DNA from: Paracoccaceae bacterium
GTDB taxonomy: Bacteria > Pseudomonadota > Alphaproteobacteria > Rhodobacterales > Rhodobacteraceae
Length of the DNA: 6,128 nucleotides
Direction of reading: 5' to 3'
Assembly: GCA_026982515.1 (NCBI GenBank)
Contig: JALSGY010000039.1
Span: 1 to 6,128, forward strand
Part shown: positions 1 to 5,850 of the stretch, piece after piece
Layout: every line of letters begins with the position of its first letter
Position numbering within the stretch: position 1 is the stretch's first letter
Position numbers and translations under genes: made by a program
Notes under the pieces: model-generated
The model's database searches: none
Told to the model about the DNA's origin: nothing
The model's input: only the letters and a program-made list of their open reading frames with translations

Positions 1-697
1 CTCTTTCGTGCCCGCGGCCTCGGCGCATGTCGGCATGGTTTCACAGCTGTTTTCGCGCGTCGGCGCCTCGGATGACCTGGCGCGCGGGCGCTCCACCTTC
101 ATGGTCGAGATGGTGGAGACCGCCGCCATCCTCAATCAGGCCGACGATCGGGCGCTCGTCATCCTCGACGAGATCGGCCGCGGCACCGCCACCTGGGACG
201 GGCTTTCGATCGCCTGGGCCACGCTGGAGCACCTGCATGAGGTCAACCGCTGCCGCGCCCTGTTCGCCACCCATTACCACGAGCTTACCGCGCTTGCCGA
301 CAGGCTGGACGGGGTGCAGAACGCCACCGTCGCGGTGAAGGAATGGGAAGGCGAGGTGATCTTCCTGCACGAGGTGCGCAAGGGGGCGGCGGACCGCTCT
401 TACGGGGTGCAGGTGGCGCGGCTGGCCGGCCTTCCGGCCTCGGTGGTCGAGCGCGCGCGGGTGGTGCTGGAAGCGCTGGAGAAGGGAGAGCGCGAGGGCG
501 GCACCGGCCCCCGGGCCCTGATCGACGATCTGCCGCTGTTCGCCGCCGCCCCATCGCCTGCGCCCGCGCCACCCGCCTCCGGCCCCTCCGAAGTGGAAAG
601 GCGGCTTGCGGAAATCCTGCCCGACGAGCTGACCCCGCGCGAGGCGCTCAACCTGCTGTATGAGCTTCGGTCTCTTTTGCCGCCGGAGTCGAGCTGA
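1..697 (+). CDS. mutS: DNA mismatch repair protein MutS, C-terminal part (5' end outside window)
   Basis: Only the C-terminal ~231 residues are in the window; the reading frame is already open at the left edge and continues to a TGA at 695-697. The part seen is the ABC-type ATPase domain plus the C-terminal tail. Visible motifs are SFVPA at the left edge, the signature segment DDLARGRSTFMVEM, Walker B LVILDE (155-172) followed by GRGTATWDG, and the ATHYHEL switch. A helix-turn-helix-like dimer segment (YGVQVARLAGLPASVVERA) follows. MutS dimers bind mismatches and use ATP to recruit MutL. A Pro/Ala-rich linker begins next to DLPLF (527-541), which resembles the beta-clamp binding motif of MutS proteins. 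The tail ending in ELTPREALNLLYELRSLL matches the C-terminal tetramerisation helices. The mismatch-binding domains and Walker A must lie to the left. The last ~50 bp overlap grpE on the other strand. The identification is secure; completeness of the 5' part cannot be judged. Confidence 0.97.
   Translation, partial: SFVPAASAHVGMVSQLFSRVGASDDLARGRSTFMVEMVETAAILNQADDRALVILDEIGRGTATWDGLSIAWATLEHLHEVNRCRALFATHYHELTALADRLDGVQNATVAVKEWEGEVIFLHEVRKGAADRSYGVQVARLAGLPASVVERARVVLEALEKGEREGGTGPRALIDDLPLFAAAPSPAPAPPASGPSEVERRLAEILPDELTPREALNLLYELRSLLPPESS
425..440. repeat. 16-bp repeat, copy 1 (in mutS)
   Basis: The 16-mer GCCGGCCTTCCGGCCT occurs here and again exactly at 4455-4470 in hemW. It can fold as a short hairpin (GCCGG, CCTT loop, CCGGC). 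In both places it is read in the same frame as Ala-Gly-Leu-Pro-Ala, so shared peptide plus strong codon bias may explain it. No function is assigned. Confidence 0.4.
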
Positions 698-1235
698 CGC
701 CCACCTGCGCGGGGCGCAACAGCCTGTCGTGCAGCATGAAGCCTTCCGTCATCACCTGAATGATGTCGCCGGCCCTGGTGTCGGGCACCGCGGCCTCGAA
801 CATCGCCTGATGCACCTGCGGATCGAAGGCATCGCCGATCTGTGGAGAAATACGATGGATACCGTGTTTCTCGAACACGTTGATCAGCTCGCGCATCGTC
901 AGTTCCACGCCCTCGATCAGTGCTTTCGAGGTCTGCTCCTGCTCCTTGGTCACGGCATCGAGCGCGCGCTTGAGGTTGTCGTAGATCGGCAGCATGTCGC
1001 GCGCCAGCTTCGATCCGCCGTACTGTTCGGCCTCGCGGCGGTCGCGCTCGCCGCGCTTGCGGGTGTTTTCCACATCCGCGAGCGCCCGCATGAAGCGGTC
1101 GCGCAAATCGTCCAGCTCCTGGCGGACAACCGCCAGCTCGGCCTCCGCGTCAAGCGCGCGCTCCTCGGCCTGATCGCCGCCGCCTTCCTGCCCGGCCTCG
1201 ACGGGCTGTTCGATATCTTTCCTTGCCTCGGCCAT
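648..1235 (-). CDS. grpE: GrpE, nucleotide exchange factor of DnaK
   Basis: GrpE is a cytoplasmic co-chaperone that releases ADP from DnaK (Hsp70) and resets its folding cycle. The 195-residue protein has the family layout. It opens with an acidic, low-complexity N-terminus (about 1-30). A long charged helix with heptad character (about 30-75, including DRFMRALADVENTRKR) makes the dimer coiled coil, and further helices run to about 125. The C-terminal beta domain carries the signature FDPQVHQAMFEA (137-148) and GFMLHDRLLRPAQVGV (165-180). The ATG at 1235 is chosen over a TTG at 1250 in the same frame, because GAGGGG at 1243-1248 sits 7 nt upstream of the ATG; the TTG would lie in the end of hrcA. 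The gene follows hrcA by 11 nt and is surely co-transcribed with it. The last ~15 residues, after the conserved domain, are encoded opposite the end of mutS. dnaK and dnaJ are not in the window. Confidence 0.97.
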   Translation of the reverse strand: MAEARKDIEQPVEAGQEGGGDQAEERALDAEAELAVVRQELDDLRDRFMRALADVENTRKRGERDRREAEQYGGSKLARDMLPIYDNLKRALDAVTKEQEQTSKALIEGVELTMRELINVFEKHGIHRISPQIGDAFDPQVHQAMFEAAVPDTRAGDIIQVMTEGFMLHDRLLRPAQVGVSSTPAAKETEAHTAG

Positions 1236-1242
1236 CTCAAAA

Positions 1243-1248
1243 CCCCTC
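1243..1248 (-). promoter_or_regulatory. Ribosome binding site of grpE
   Basis: On the minus strand GAGGGG lies 7 nt before the ATG at 1235 and overlaps the hrcA stop codon (TGA, 1249-1247). It decides the grpE start and suggests that ribosomes finishing hrcA help to start grpE. Confidence 0.75.
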
Positions 1249-2320
1249 AATTCCGGTCTGACAGCAGTTTTCCCACCATCTGCGCGGTGTAGTCCACGAT
1301 CGGAACGATACGCCCGTAGTTCAGGCGTGTCGGCCCGATCACGCCGACCGCACCAATGATTTTTCGATCAGCGTTCATATAAGGACTGACCACCAAAGAG
1401 GAACCCGAAAGTGAGAAAAGTTTGTTCTCCGAGCCGATAAAAATCCGCACGCCTTCGCCCTGTTCGGCCAGTTCGAGGAATTCGACGATGTCGCGCTTGC
1501 GCTCGAGGTCATCGAAGAGTTCGCGGATGCGCTCCAGATCCTCCGCCTCGGTCTCCGATTCGAGCAGATTCGCACGTCCGCGCACGATCAGCCGCTCATG
1601 GGCCTCGCCCCTGTCCTCCCAGACGGCCAGGCCGCTTTCCACCAGATCGCAGGCCAGCGCGTCCAGTTCGCGGCGGTGAGAGGAAATCTCTTCCGCGATC
1701 GAGTTGCGCAGTTCCGAAAGCGTCCGCCCCTCGCCCAGGGAATTGAGGAAGTTCGCCGCCTCGCGCATCGCCGAGGGCGTCAGCCCCGGCGGTGGCACGA
1801 AGATCCGGTTTTCCACGTGCCCGTCGGCATGAACCAGCACCACCAGCGCCCGGTCCGGGGCGAGGTTGACGAATTCCACATGCTTGATTGGCGCCTCGTG
1901 CTTGGGTGCCAGAACCAGGCTCGCGCTGTGGGTCAGCCCCGACAGCGCATTGCCCACCCTGTCGAGCATGCCTCCCACCTCGGGCGGGGTGTCGCCCAGG
2001 GTGGCCTCGATCTTCTCGCGGTCCGCCTCGGAAAGCTCGCCCACCTCCAGCACCCCGTCCACGAACAGCCGCAGCCCCAGTTGCGTGGGGATGCGCCCGG
2101 CCGAGACATGGGGCGAATCCAGCAGGCCGAGATACTCCAGATCCTGCATCACGTTACGGATCGTCGCGGCGCTGACCTTTTCGTTCATCTGCCGGGTGAG
2201 CGTGCGTGAACCCACCGGCGCGCCGGTCTCCAGATAGGCCTCGACCACACGGCGAAACACCTCGCGGCTGCGCTCGTTCAACTCGGCCAGAATGTTCGCG
2301 TTCTCGATCATCGGAACCAT
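1247..2320 (-). CDS. hrcA: HrcA, heat-inducible transcription repressor
   Basis: HrcA binds CIRCE operators (usually before groESL, sometimes dnaK) and depends on GroEL for activity. The protein has 357 residues, close to the family norm. The N-terminal winged-helix domain spans about 15-85, with RSREVFRRVVEAYLETGAPVGSR, the recognition-helix region VSAATIRNVMQDLEYLG, and the family hallmark HVSAGRIPTQLGLRLFVD (71-88). The central GAF-like region is more variable. The C-terminus has the conserved GAVGVIGPTRLNYGRIVPIVDYTA block. The ATG at 2320 is chosen because GGAGGGG lies 7 nt upstream; an in-frame ATG three codons later is possible. hrcA is first in an hrcA-grpE operon and is divergent from rph. 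An A+T-richer stretch with unusual codons lies at about 1350-1450 inside the conserved C-terminal part, but the frame stays intact. No CIRCE is seen in front of this gene, so direct autoregulation through CIRCE is not supported here. Confidence 0.97.
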   Translation of the reverse strand: MVPMIENANILAELNERSREVFRRVVEAYLETGAPVGSRTLTRQMNEKVSAATIRNVMQDLEYLGLLDSPHVSAGRIPTQLGLRLFVDGVLEVGELSEADREKIEATLGDTPPEVGGMLDRVGNALSGLTHSASLVLAPKHEAPIKHVEFVNLAPDRALVVLVHADGHVENRIFVPPPGLTPSAMREAANFLNSLGEGRTLSELRNSIAEEISSHRRELDALACDLVESGLAVWEDRGEAHERLIVRGRANLLESETEAEDLERIRELFDDLERKRDIVEFLELAEQGEGVRIFIGSENKLFSLSGSSLVVSPYMNADRKIIGAVGVIGPTRLNYGRIVPIVDYTAQMVGKLLSDRN

Positions 2321-2327
2321 GCTGTTG

Positions 2328-2334
2328 CCCCTCC
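2328..2334 (-). promoter_or_regulatory. Ribosome binding site of hrcA
   Basis: GGAGGGG on the minus strand lies 7 nt before the ATG at 2320. It is a strong Shine-Dalgarno match and supports this start over the in-frame ATG three codons further in. Confidence 0.75.
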
Positions 2335-2337
2335 GCC

Positions 2338-2365
2338 ATTAAAGAGCTTCGCCCGCACCCGTCAA
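2338..2365 (-). promoter_or_regulatory. Possible sigma-70-type promoter of hrcA-grpE
   Basis: On the minus strand TTGACG (2365-2360) and TTTAAT (2343-2338) are separated by 16 bp; each hexamer differs from consensus at one position. A caution: the -10 ends only 17 nt before the start codon, so a normal transcription start would fall inside the Shine-Dalgarno site and leave a very short leader. The real start may therefore be elsewhere. The -35 overlaps the left arm of the inverted repeat at 2363-2383. Confidence 0.35.
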
Positions 2366-2383
2366 TCGGGGTTGCGCCGATTG
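2363..2383. repeat. Inverted repeat CAATCGG-N7-CCGATTG between hrcA and rph
   Basis: Two perfect 7-bp arms (2363-2369 and 2377-2383) flank a 7-bp spacer. The repeat overlaps the candidate -35 of hrcA, and its spacer and right arm overlap the weak candidate -35 of rph. It could be a transcription-factor operator. It does not match CIRCE, LexA or parS sequences. There is no T-tract, so a terminator role is unlikely. Confidence 0.5.
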
Positions 2384-2412
2384 CTCATGCGCAGGTAAGT
2401 GACAGCGGAATC

Positions 2413-2420
2413 AGGAAAGG
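2413..2420 (+). promoter_or_regulatory. Ribosome binding site of rph
   Basis: AGGAAAGG lies 8 nt before the ATG at 2429. It supports that start over an in-frame GTG at 2399, which would add ten residues not typical of the family. Confidence 0.7.
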
Positions 2421-2428
2421 AACACATC

Positions 2429-3142
2429 ATGCGCCCCTCCGGAAGAAATGTAGACACGATGCGCCCGGTTTCAATCGAAACCGGCATCACCAAACACGCC
2501 GAGGGCTCCTGCCTGATCCGGATGGGCGACACCCACGTTCTGTGCACCGCCACCCTTGAAGAGCGCGTGCCGCCCTTTCTCAAGAACACCGGCCTGGGCT
2601 GGGTGACCGCCGAATACGGGATGCTGCCGCGCTCCACCAACACCCGCATGCGGCGCGAGGCCTCGGCCGGCAAGCAGGGCGGACGTACCCTGGAGATCCA
2701 ACGCCTGATCGGCCGCGCCCTGCGCGCCGGGGTCGATCGCGTTGCCCTGGGCGAGCGCCAGATCACCATCGACTGCGACGTGATCCAGGCCGACGGCGGC
2801 ACTCGCTGCGCTGCCATCACCGGCGGGTGGGTCGCGCTCCGGCTTGCCGTCAACAGGCTGCTCAAGGCTGGCGACGTGGTTTCCGATCCGATCACCGATC
2901 ACGTGGCCGCCGTCAGCTGCGGCATCTATGCCGGCCAACCGGTGCTTGATCTGGATTACCTCGAGGACAGCGAGGCCGGGGTGGACGGAAATTTCGTGAT
3001 GACCGGCTCGCGCCGGTTGATCGAGGTGCAGATGGCTGCCGAGGGCGCCACCTTTTCGCGTCAGGAAATGGAGGCCCTTCTCGAGCTTGCCGACAAGGGC
3101 GTGGCCGAGCTCGTGGCCGCCCAGCAGGCTGCCCTGGGCTGA
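2429..3142 (+). CDS. rph: Ribonuclease PH (phosphorolytic tRNA 3'-exonuclease)
   Basis: RNase PH trims the 3' ends of tRNA precursors, using phosphate to release nucleoside diphosphates; it works as a hexamer of dimers in the cytoplasm. The 237-residue product matches the usual ~238. It starts MRPSGR, and RPVSIETGITKHAEGSCLIRMGDTHVLCTA is the canonical N-terminus. GGRTLEIQRLIGRALR (84-99) contains the phosphate-contacting Arg86, and GTR at 124-126 is the second phosphate-binding triplet. The active-site acidic block LDLDYLEDSEAGVD lies at 173-186. The ATG at 2429 fits both the Shine-Dalgarno site and the family start. The frame is full length, unlike the frameshifted rph of E. coli K-12. It is the first gene of the rph-rdgB-hemW run and is divergent from hrcA. 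Confidence 0.98.
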   Translation: MRPSGRNVDTMRPVSIETGITKHAEGSCLIRMGDTHVLCTATLEERVPPFLKNTGLGWVTAEYGMLPRSTNTRMRREASAGKQGGRTLEIQRLIGRALRAGVDRVALGERQITIDCDVIQADGGTRCAAITGGWVALRLAVNRLLKAGDVVSDPITDHVAAVSCGIYAGQPVLDLDYLEDSEAGVDGNFVMTGSRRLIEVQMAAEGATFSRQEMEALLELADKGVAELVAAQQAALG

Positions 3143-3145
3143 TCC

Positions 3146-3754
3146 GTGCGCAAGCTCACCGAAAAGCGGCTGGTGATTGCCACCCACAACGCGGGCAAGC
3201 TGCGCGAGATTGCCCGATTGCTGAATCCGTTCGGAATAGAGACTGTTTCTGCCGGGCAGCTCGGCCTCGATGAACCCCCGGAAACCGAAGAGACCTTCGC
3301 CGGAAACGCCCGCATCAAGGCTCATCACGCGGCCCGCCACACCGGACTTCCCGCCCTGTCCGACGACAGCGGCATCGTTGTCGATGCGCTTGATGGCGCC
3401 CCAGGCGTGCACACCGCTGACTGGGCCGAAACGCCGCAGGGCCGCGATTTTCCCATGGCGATGAGGAAGGTCTGGGATATGCTGGAAGAAAGGCAGGCCC
3501 CCTTCCCGCGCACCGCCCGATTCGTCTGCACCCTGTGCCTGGCCTGGCCCGACGGGCATGACGAGATCTTCGAAGGCAGGGTGGAAGGTCAGATCGTCTG
3601 GCCGATGCGCGGCAGCCGCGGCTTCGGTTTCGATCCGGTCTTCCTGCCCGAGGGGGAAAGCGAAACCTTCGGCGAAATGGACCCGCAGCGCAAACACGCC
3701 ATCAGCCATCGCGCCCGGGCCTTCGCCGCCATGGTGGCCTCCTGCCTTGACTGA
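3146..3754 (+). CDS. rdgB: RdgB/HAM1-type dITP/XTP pyrophosphatase
   Basis: The enzyme hydrolyses ITP, dITP and XTP to the monophosphate and pyrophosphate, keeping deaminated purines out of DNA and RNA. The 202-residue protein has the family motifs in order. THNAGKLREI (13-22) binds the nucleotide. ETEETFAGNARIKA (47-60) and SDDSGIVVDALDGAPGV (72-88) carry the acidic metal and catalytic residues. GFGFDPVF (159-166) and KHAISHRARAF (183-193) follow. GTG at 3146 is the only start that leaves a normal short lead before the conserved strand LVIATHN. It has only a weak upstream GGG, and lies 3 nt after the rph stop, so translation is probably coupled to rph. The end overlaps the hemW start by 8 bp. 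A long open frame on the opposite strand here is a codon-bias shadow. Confidence 0.97.
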   Translation: MRKLTEKRLVIATHNAGKLREIARLLNPFGIETVSAGQLGLDEPPETEETFAGNARIKAHHAARHTGLPALSDDSGIVVDALDGAPGVHTADWAETPQGRDFPMAMRKVWDMLEERQAPFPRTARFVCTLCLAWPDGHDEIFEGRVEGQIVWPMRGSRGFGFDPVFLPEGESETFGEMDPQRKHAISHRARAFAAMVASCLD

Positions 3755-4910
3755 GGACTACCGGGAGGGCGGCTTCGGCCTCTATGTTCATTGGCCCTTC
3801 TGCGCGGCCAAATGCCCCTATTGCGACTTCAATTCCCACGTGGCCGGGAAGATCGACCAGGCGCGCTGGCAGGCGGCCTATCTGCAGGAGATCGCCCGCC
3901 TCGGGGCCGAACTGCCCGGGCGCATCCTGAACAGTGTCTATTTCGGGGGCGGAACGCCAAGCCTGATGGATCCCGCCCTCGTCTCTGCCCTGCTGGAGGC
4001 AATTCGCGCCACCTGGCCCGTTTCCAACCGCTTCGAGGTCACGCTGGAGGCCAATCCCACTTCGGCAGAAGCGGGCCGCTTTCGTGCCTACCGCGAGGCC
4101 GGGGTCAACCGCGCCTCGGTAGGGCTTCAGGCCCTTGACGACGCCGATCTCAGGCGGCTTGGCCGGCTGCACGATGCCGACGAGGGGCTGGCGGCGCTTG
4201 AGATGGCGCTTGTGGTCTTCCCCCGGGTCAGCTTCGATCTCATCTATGCCCGCCAGGACCAGACCCTCGCCGGCTGGGAGGCCGAGCTTCGCCGCGCGCT
4301 GACGCTCGGTGCCGAACATCTTTCGCTTTATCAACTGACCATCGAGCCCGGCACCGCCTTCGGCGCCCGGCACGCCCGCGGCACGCTTGCCGGCCTGCCC
4401 GACGAAGACCTTGCCGCCGACATGTATTTCCTCACCCAGGAGATCTGCGAATCCGCCGGCCTTCCGGCCTATGAAATCTCCAACCATGCCGGGCCGGGCG
4501 GCGAATCCTCCCATAACCTGATCTACTGGCGCTACGGCGATTACGCCGGTATCGGCCCGGGCGCCCACGGCCGCATCACCCTCCGGGGCCGGCGCCATGC
4601 CACCCGCACCCACCTCTTGCCCGGCAGCTGGCTGGAGGCGGTAGAGCGCACCGGAACGGGTGAAAGCGCACGGGTTGCCCTGCCCGCCTCCGAACAGGCC
4701 GGAGAATACCTGATGATGGGGTTGAGGCTGCGCGAGGGGATCTCTCTCGCCCGTTATGAGCGGCTGGCAGGATTCCCATTATCATCAAGCAAGATCAATG
4801 AGCTGGCCGATCTCGGCCTGATCGAAACCGATGCCGGAACCCTGCGCGCCACCCGCCGCGGCCGTGCATTGCTGAACCCCGTCATACGCGAGCTTCTGCC
4901 CGGGGAGTAA
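3747..4910 (+). CDS. hemW: HemW, radical-SAM-family heme chaperone
   Basis: HemW binds heme and a 4Fe-4S cluster and is thought to deliver heme to membrane respiratory enzymes. It was long annotated as an oxygen-independent coproporphyrinogen oxidase. From the TTG at 3747 the protein has 387 residues, typical for the family. It begins MTEDYREGGFGLYVHWPFC. The CX3CX2C cluster motif uses Cys19, Cys23 and Cys26 and is followed by DFNSH; the CxC extension of true HemN is absent, which favours HemW. Then come GGGTPS (67-72), LEANPTSAEAGR, FDLIYARQDQT (163-173), YEISNHA (242-248), and HNLIYW with DYAGIGPGAHG (256-274). The C-terminal part carries the HemN-C-like helical domain. The open frame extends far upstream in rdgB, but no good start is seen there. 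The TTG overlaps the rdgB end and has GGTGG about 9 nt upstream, which suggests coupled translation. hemW converges on parB. Confidence 0.95.
   Translation: MTEDYREGGFGLYVHWPFCAAKCPYCDFNSHVAGKIDQARWQAAYLQEIARLGAELPGRILNSVYFGGGTPSLMDPALVSALLEAIRATWPVSNRFEVTLEANPTSAEAGRFRAYREAGVNRASVGLQALDDADLRRLGRLHDADEGLAALEMALVVFPRVSFDLIYARQDQTLAGWEAELRRALTLGAEHLSLYQLTIEPGTAFGARHARGTLAGLPDEDLAADMYFLTQEICESAGLPAYEISNHAGPGGESSHNLIYWRYGDYAGIGPGAHGRITLRGRRHATRTHLLPGSWLEAVERTGTGESARVALPASEQAGEYLMMGLRLREGISLARYERLAGFPLSSSKINELADLGLIETDAGTLRATRRGRALLNPVIRELLPGE
4455..4470. repeat. 16-bp repeat, copy 2 (in hemW)
   Basis: This is an exact second copy of the 16-mer at 425-440, again read as Ala-Gly-Leu-Pro-Ala. See that entry for the hairpin and the likely codon-bias explanation. 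Confidence 0.4.
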
Positions 4911-4944
4911 GCCCTTCCCGCGGCTTCATCCAGGGCGGCACATC
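4911..4944. other. Short convergent gap between hemW and parB
   Basis: Only 34 bp separate the two stop codons. A weak stem (CGGGGA 4901-4906 with TTCCCG 4915-4920, one G-T pair) spans the hemW end, and GCCCT/AGGGC (4911-4915, 4932-4936) is another short pairing. Neither is followed by a T-run, so no confident intrinsic terminator can be called for either gene. Confidence 0.5.
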
Positions 4945-5838
4945 CTAGCCGGAGGTCAGGATCCGGCACAGATCGTCCAGTTCGTCCAGCGTCTTGTAGC
5001 GGATCAGCACCTGACCGCCTTCCTCGCCCGGCTTGTGATCGACCGTCACCTTCATTCCCAGCGCCGCGGAAAGATCGCTTTCCAGCGCCCGGGTGTCGGC
5101 GTCCTTTTCCCTCGGCGCGCGGCTTTCCTTCACGGATCGGACGGGGCGCCTGGCCAGCTTCTCGGTCTGGCGCACCGAAAGCCCCTTGCGTACGATCTGC
5201 GTGGCCAGTTCCACCGGGTTTTCGGCGGTAATCAGCGCCCGCGCATGGCCCATCGTCAGGCTGCCGTTGCGCACCAGTTCCTGCACCGAAGGCGGCAACT
5301 GCAGCAGCCGCAACAGGTTGGCGATGTGGCTGCGGCTCTTGCCCAAAGCTTCGGCCAGCCTTTCCTGGGTATGGCCGAACCTGTCCATCAGCTGGCGATA
5401 ACCGGCGGCCTCTTCCATCGGGTTGAGATCGGCCCGCTGGACGTTCTCGATGATGGCGATCTCGAGCACTTCCTCGTCGGAGTAATCGCGCACGATCACC
5501 GGCAGTTCATGCAACCGGGCCAGCTGCGCCGCACGCCACCGGCGCTCTCCGGCAACTATCTCGTAAACCGATGGTTTTCTTGGGTTTTTCCGAACGATCA
5601 GCGGCTGGAGAATCCCCTTCTCCCGGATCGATTCGGCCAGTTCCTTCAACTCTTCCTCGGCGAAGCGGCGGCGCGGCTGATCGGGGTTGGGGTGGATCTC
5701 CTCGATGGGCACGAACTTCTCGGCCGGCGGCGACGCGCCCTGTTCCTGCACCCCTTCCTGCACCTGAGGCGCCACATCGGCCATCAGCGCCGACAGCCCG
5801 CGCCCCAGGCCCCTCTTGCCCTGTCGGTTCTCTGCCAT
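4945..5838 (-). CDS. parB: ParB, chromosome partition protein (CTP-dependent DNA clamp)
   Basis: ParB loads at parS sites, spreads as a CTP-gated clamp, and works with ParA to move newly copied origins apart. The 297-residue protein is of normal length. The N-terminal LGRGLSALM (11-19) is the usual ParA-contact segment, followed by a variable linker. The ParB/CTPase domain has IHPNPDQPRRRF (48-59), the GERRWRAA box (97-104) and IIENVQRADLNPMEEA (129-144). The helix-turn-helix region TQERLAEALGKSRSHIANLLRL lies at about 157-178, with LTMGHARAL after it. The C-terminal dimer domain ends LDELDDLCRILTSG. The ATG at 5838 has AGAGGG 6 nt upstream and lies 12 nt after the parA stop, so parA-parB is an operon. 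No canonical parS site is seen in the window. A small cluster of codons unusual for this gene lies just before the GERRWRAA box (about 5548-5596). Confidence 0.98.
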   Translation of the reverse strand: MAENRQGKRGLGRGLSALMADVAPQVQEGVQEQGASPPAEKFVPIEEIHPNPDQPRRRFAEEELKELAESIREKGILQPLIVRKNPRKPSVYEIVAGERRWRAAQLARLHELPVIVRDYSDEEVLEIAIIENVQRADLNPMEEAAGYRQLMDRFGHTQERLAEALGKSRSHIANLLRLLQLPPSVQELVRNGSLTMGHARALITAENPVELATQIVRKGLSVRQTEKLARRPVRSVKESRAPREKDADTRALESDLSAALGMKVTVDHKPGEEGGQVLIRYKTLDELDDLCRILTSG

Positions 5839-5844
5839 CTTCTG

Positions 5845-5850
5845 CCCTCT
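5845..5850 (-). promoter_or_regulatory. Ribosome binding site of parB
   Basis: AGAGGG on the minus strand lies 6 nt before the parB ATG and directly abuts the parA stop codon (TAG, 5853-5851). It supports both the chosen start and close coupling of parA and parB. Confidence 0.65.

Larger units (their letters stand above)
2321..2428. promoter_or_regulatory. Divergent intergenic region between hrcA and rph
   Basis: This 108-bp gap is the only sizeable non-coding stretch in the window and must hold the start signals for both hrcA-grpE (leftward) and rph-rdgB-hemW (rightward). It contains a Shine-Dalgarno site at each end, a plausible leftward promoter, and an inverted repeat at 2363-2383. A second short inverted repeat, TGCGC (2373-2377) and GCGCA (2389-2393), is also present, as is one GANTC site (2408-2412), the CcrM methylation target in many alphaproteobacteria. 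For rph only a weak candidate is seen: TTGCGC at 2372-2377 and a poor -10 (GTAAGT, 2395-2400). There is no TTAGCACTC-N9-GAGTGCTAA (CIRCE) element and no sensible ORF. Confidence 0.7.

Noticed and set aside
841..852. DnaA-box-like TGTGGAGAA in grpE
   Set aside because: It has one mismatch to TGTGGATAA, is a single copy, sits inside a gene and has no A+T-rich unwinding region nearby; not evidence of an origin.
863..879. Palindrome CGTGTT-N5-AACACG resembling a parS site
   Set aside because: It lacks the central CACGTG and has the wrong length for the 16-bp parS consensus TGTTTCACGTGAAACA; it lies inside the conserved grpE coding sequence.
2471..3709. Long open frame (412 codons) on the minus strand opposite rph and rdgB
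   Set aside because: It lies wholly antisense to two clearly recognised conserved genes, has no family resemblance, and such frames are common opposite G+C-rich genes with strong third-position bias. The other long antisense frames (for example 660-1292 +, 3702-4613 -, 5035-5958 +) are rejected for the same reason.
3558..3746. Upstream extension of the hemW frame into rdgB
   Set aside because: The extra ~63 residues are Arg/Pro/Ser-rich shadow translation of rdgB in another frame; the family N-terminus begins just before GFGLYVHWPFC, matching the TTG at 3747.
3833..3848. CCACGTGG core in hemW, with similar CACGTG cores near 1814 and 2900, as parS candidates
   Set aside because: Only the central 6-8 bp match; the flanking arms needed for ParB binding do not. 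No parS site is called in the window.
4901..4936. Hairpins at the hemW/parB junction as intrinsic terminators
   Set aside because: Stems are short, one contains a G-T pair, and there is no following T-run on either strand.
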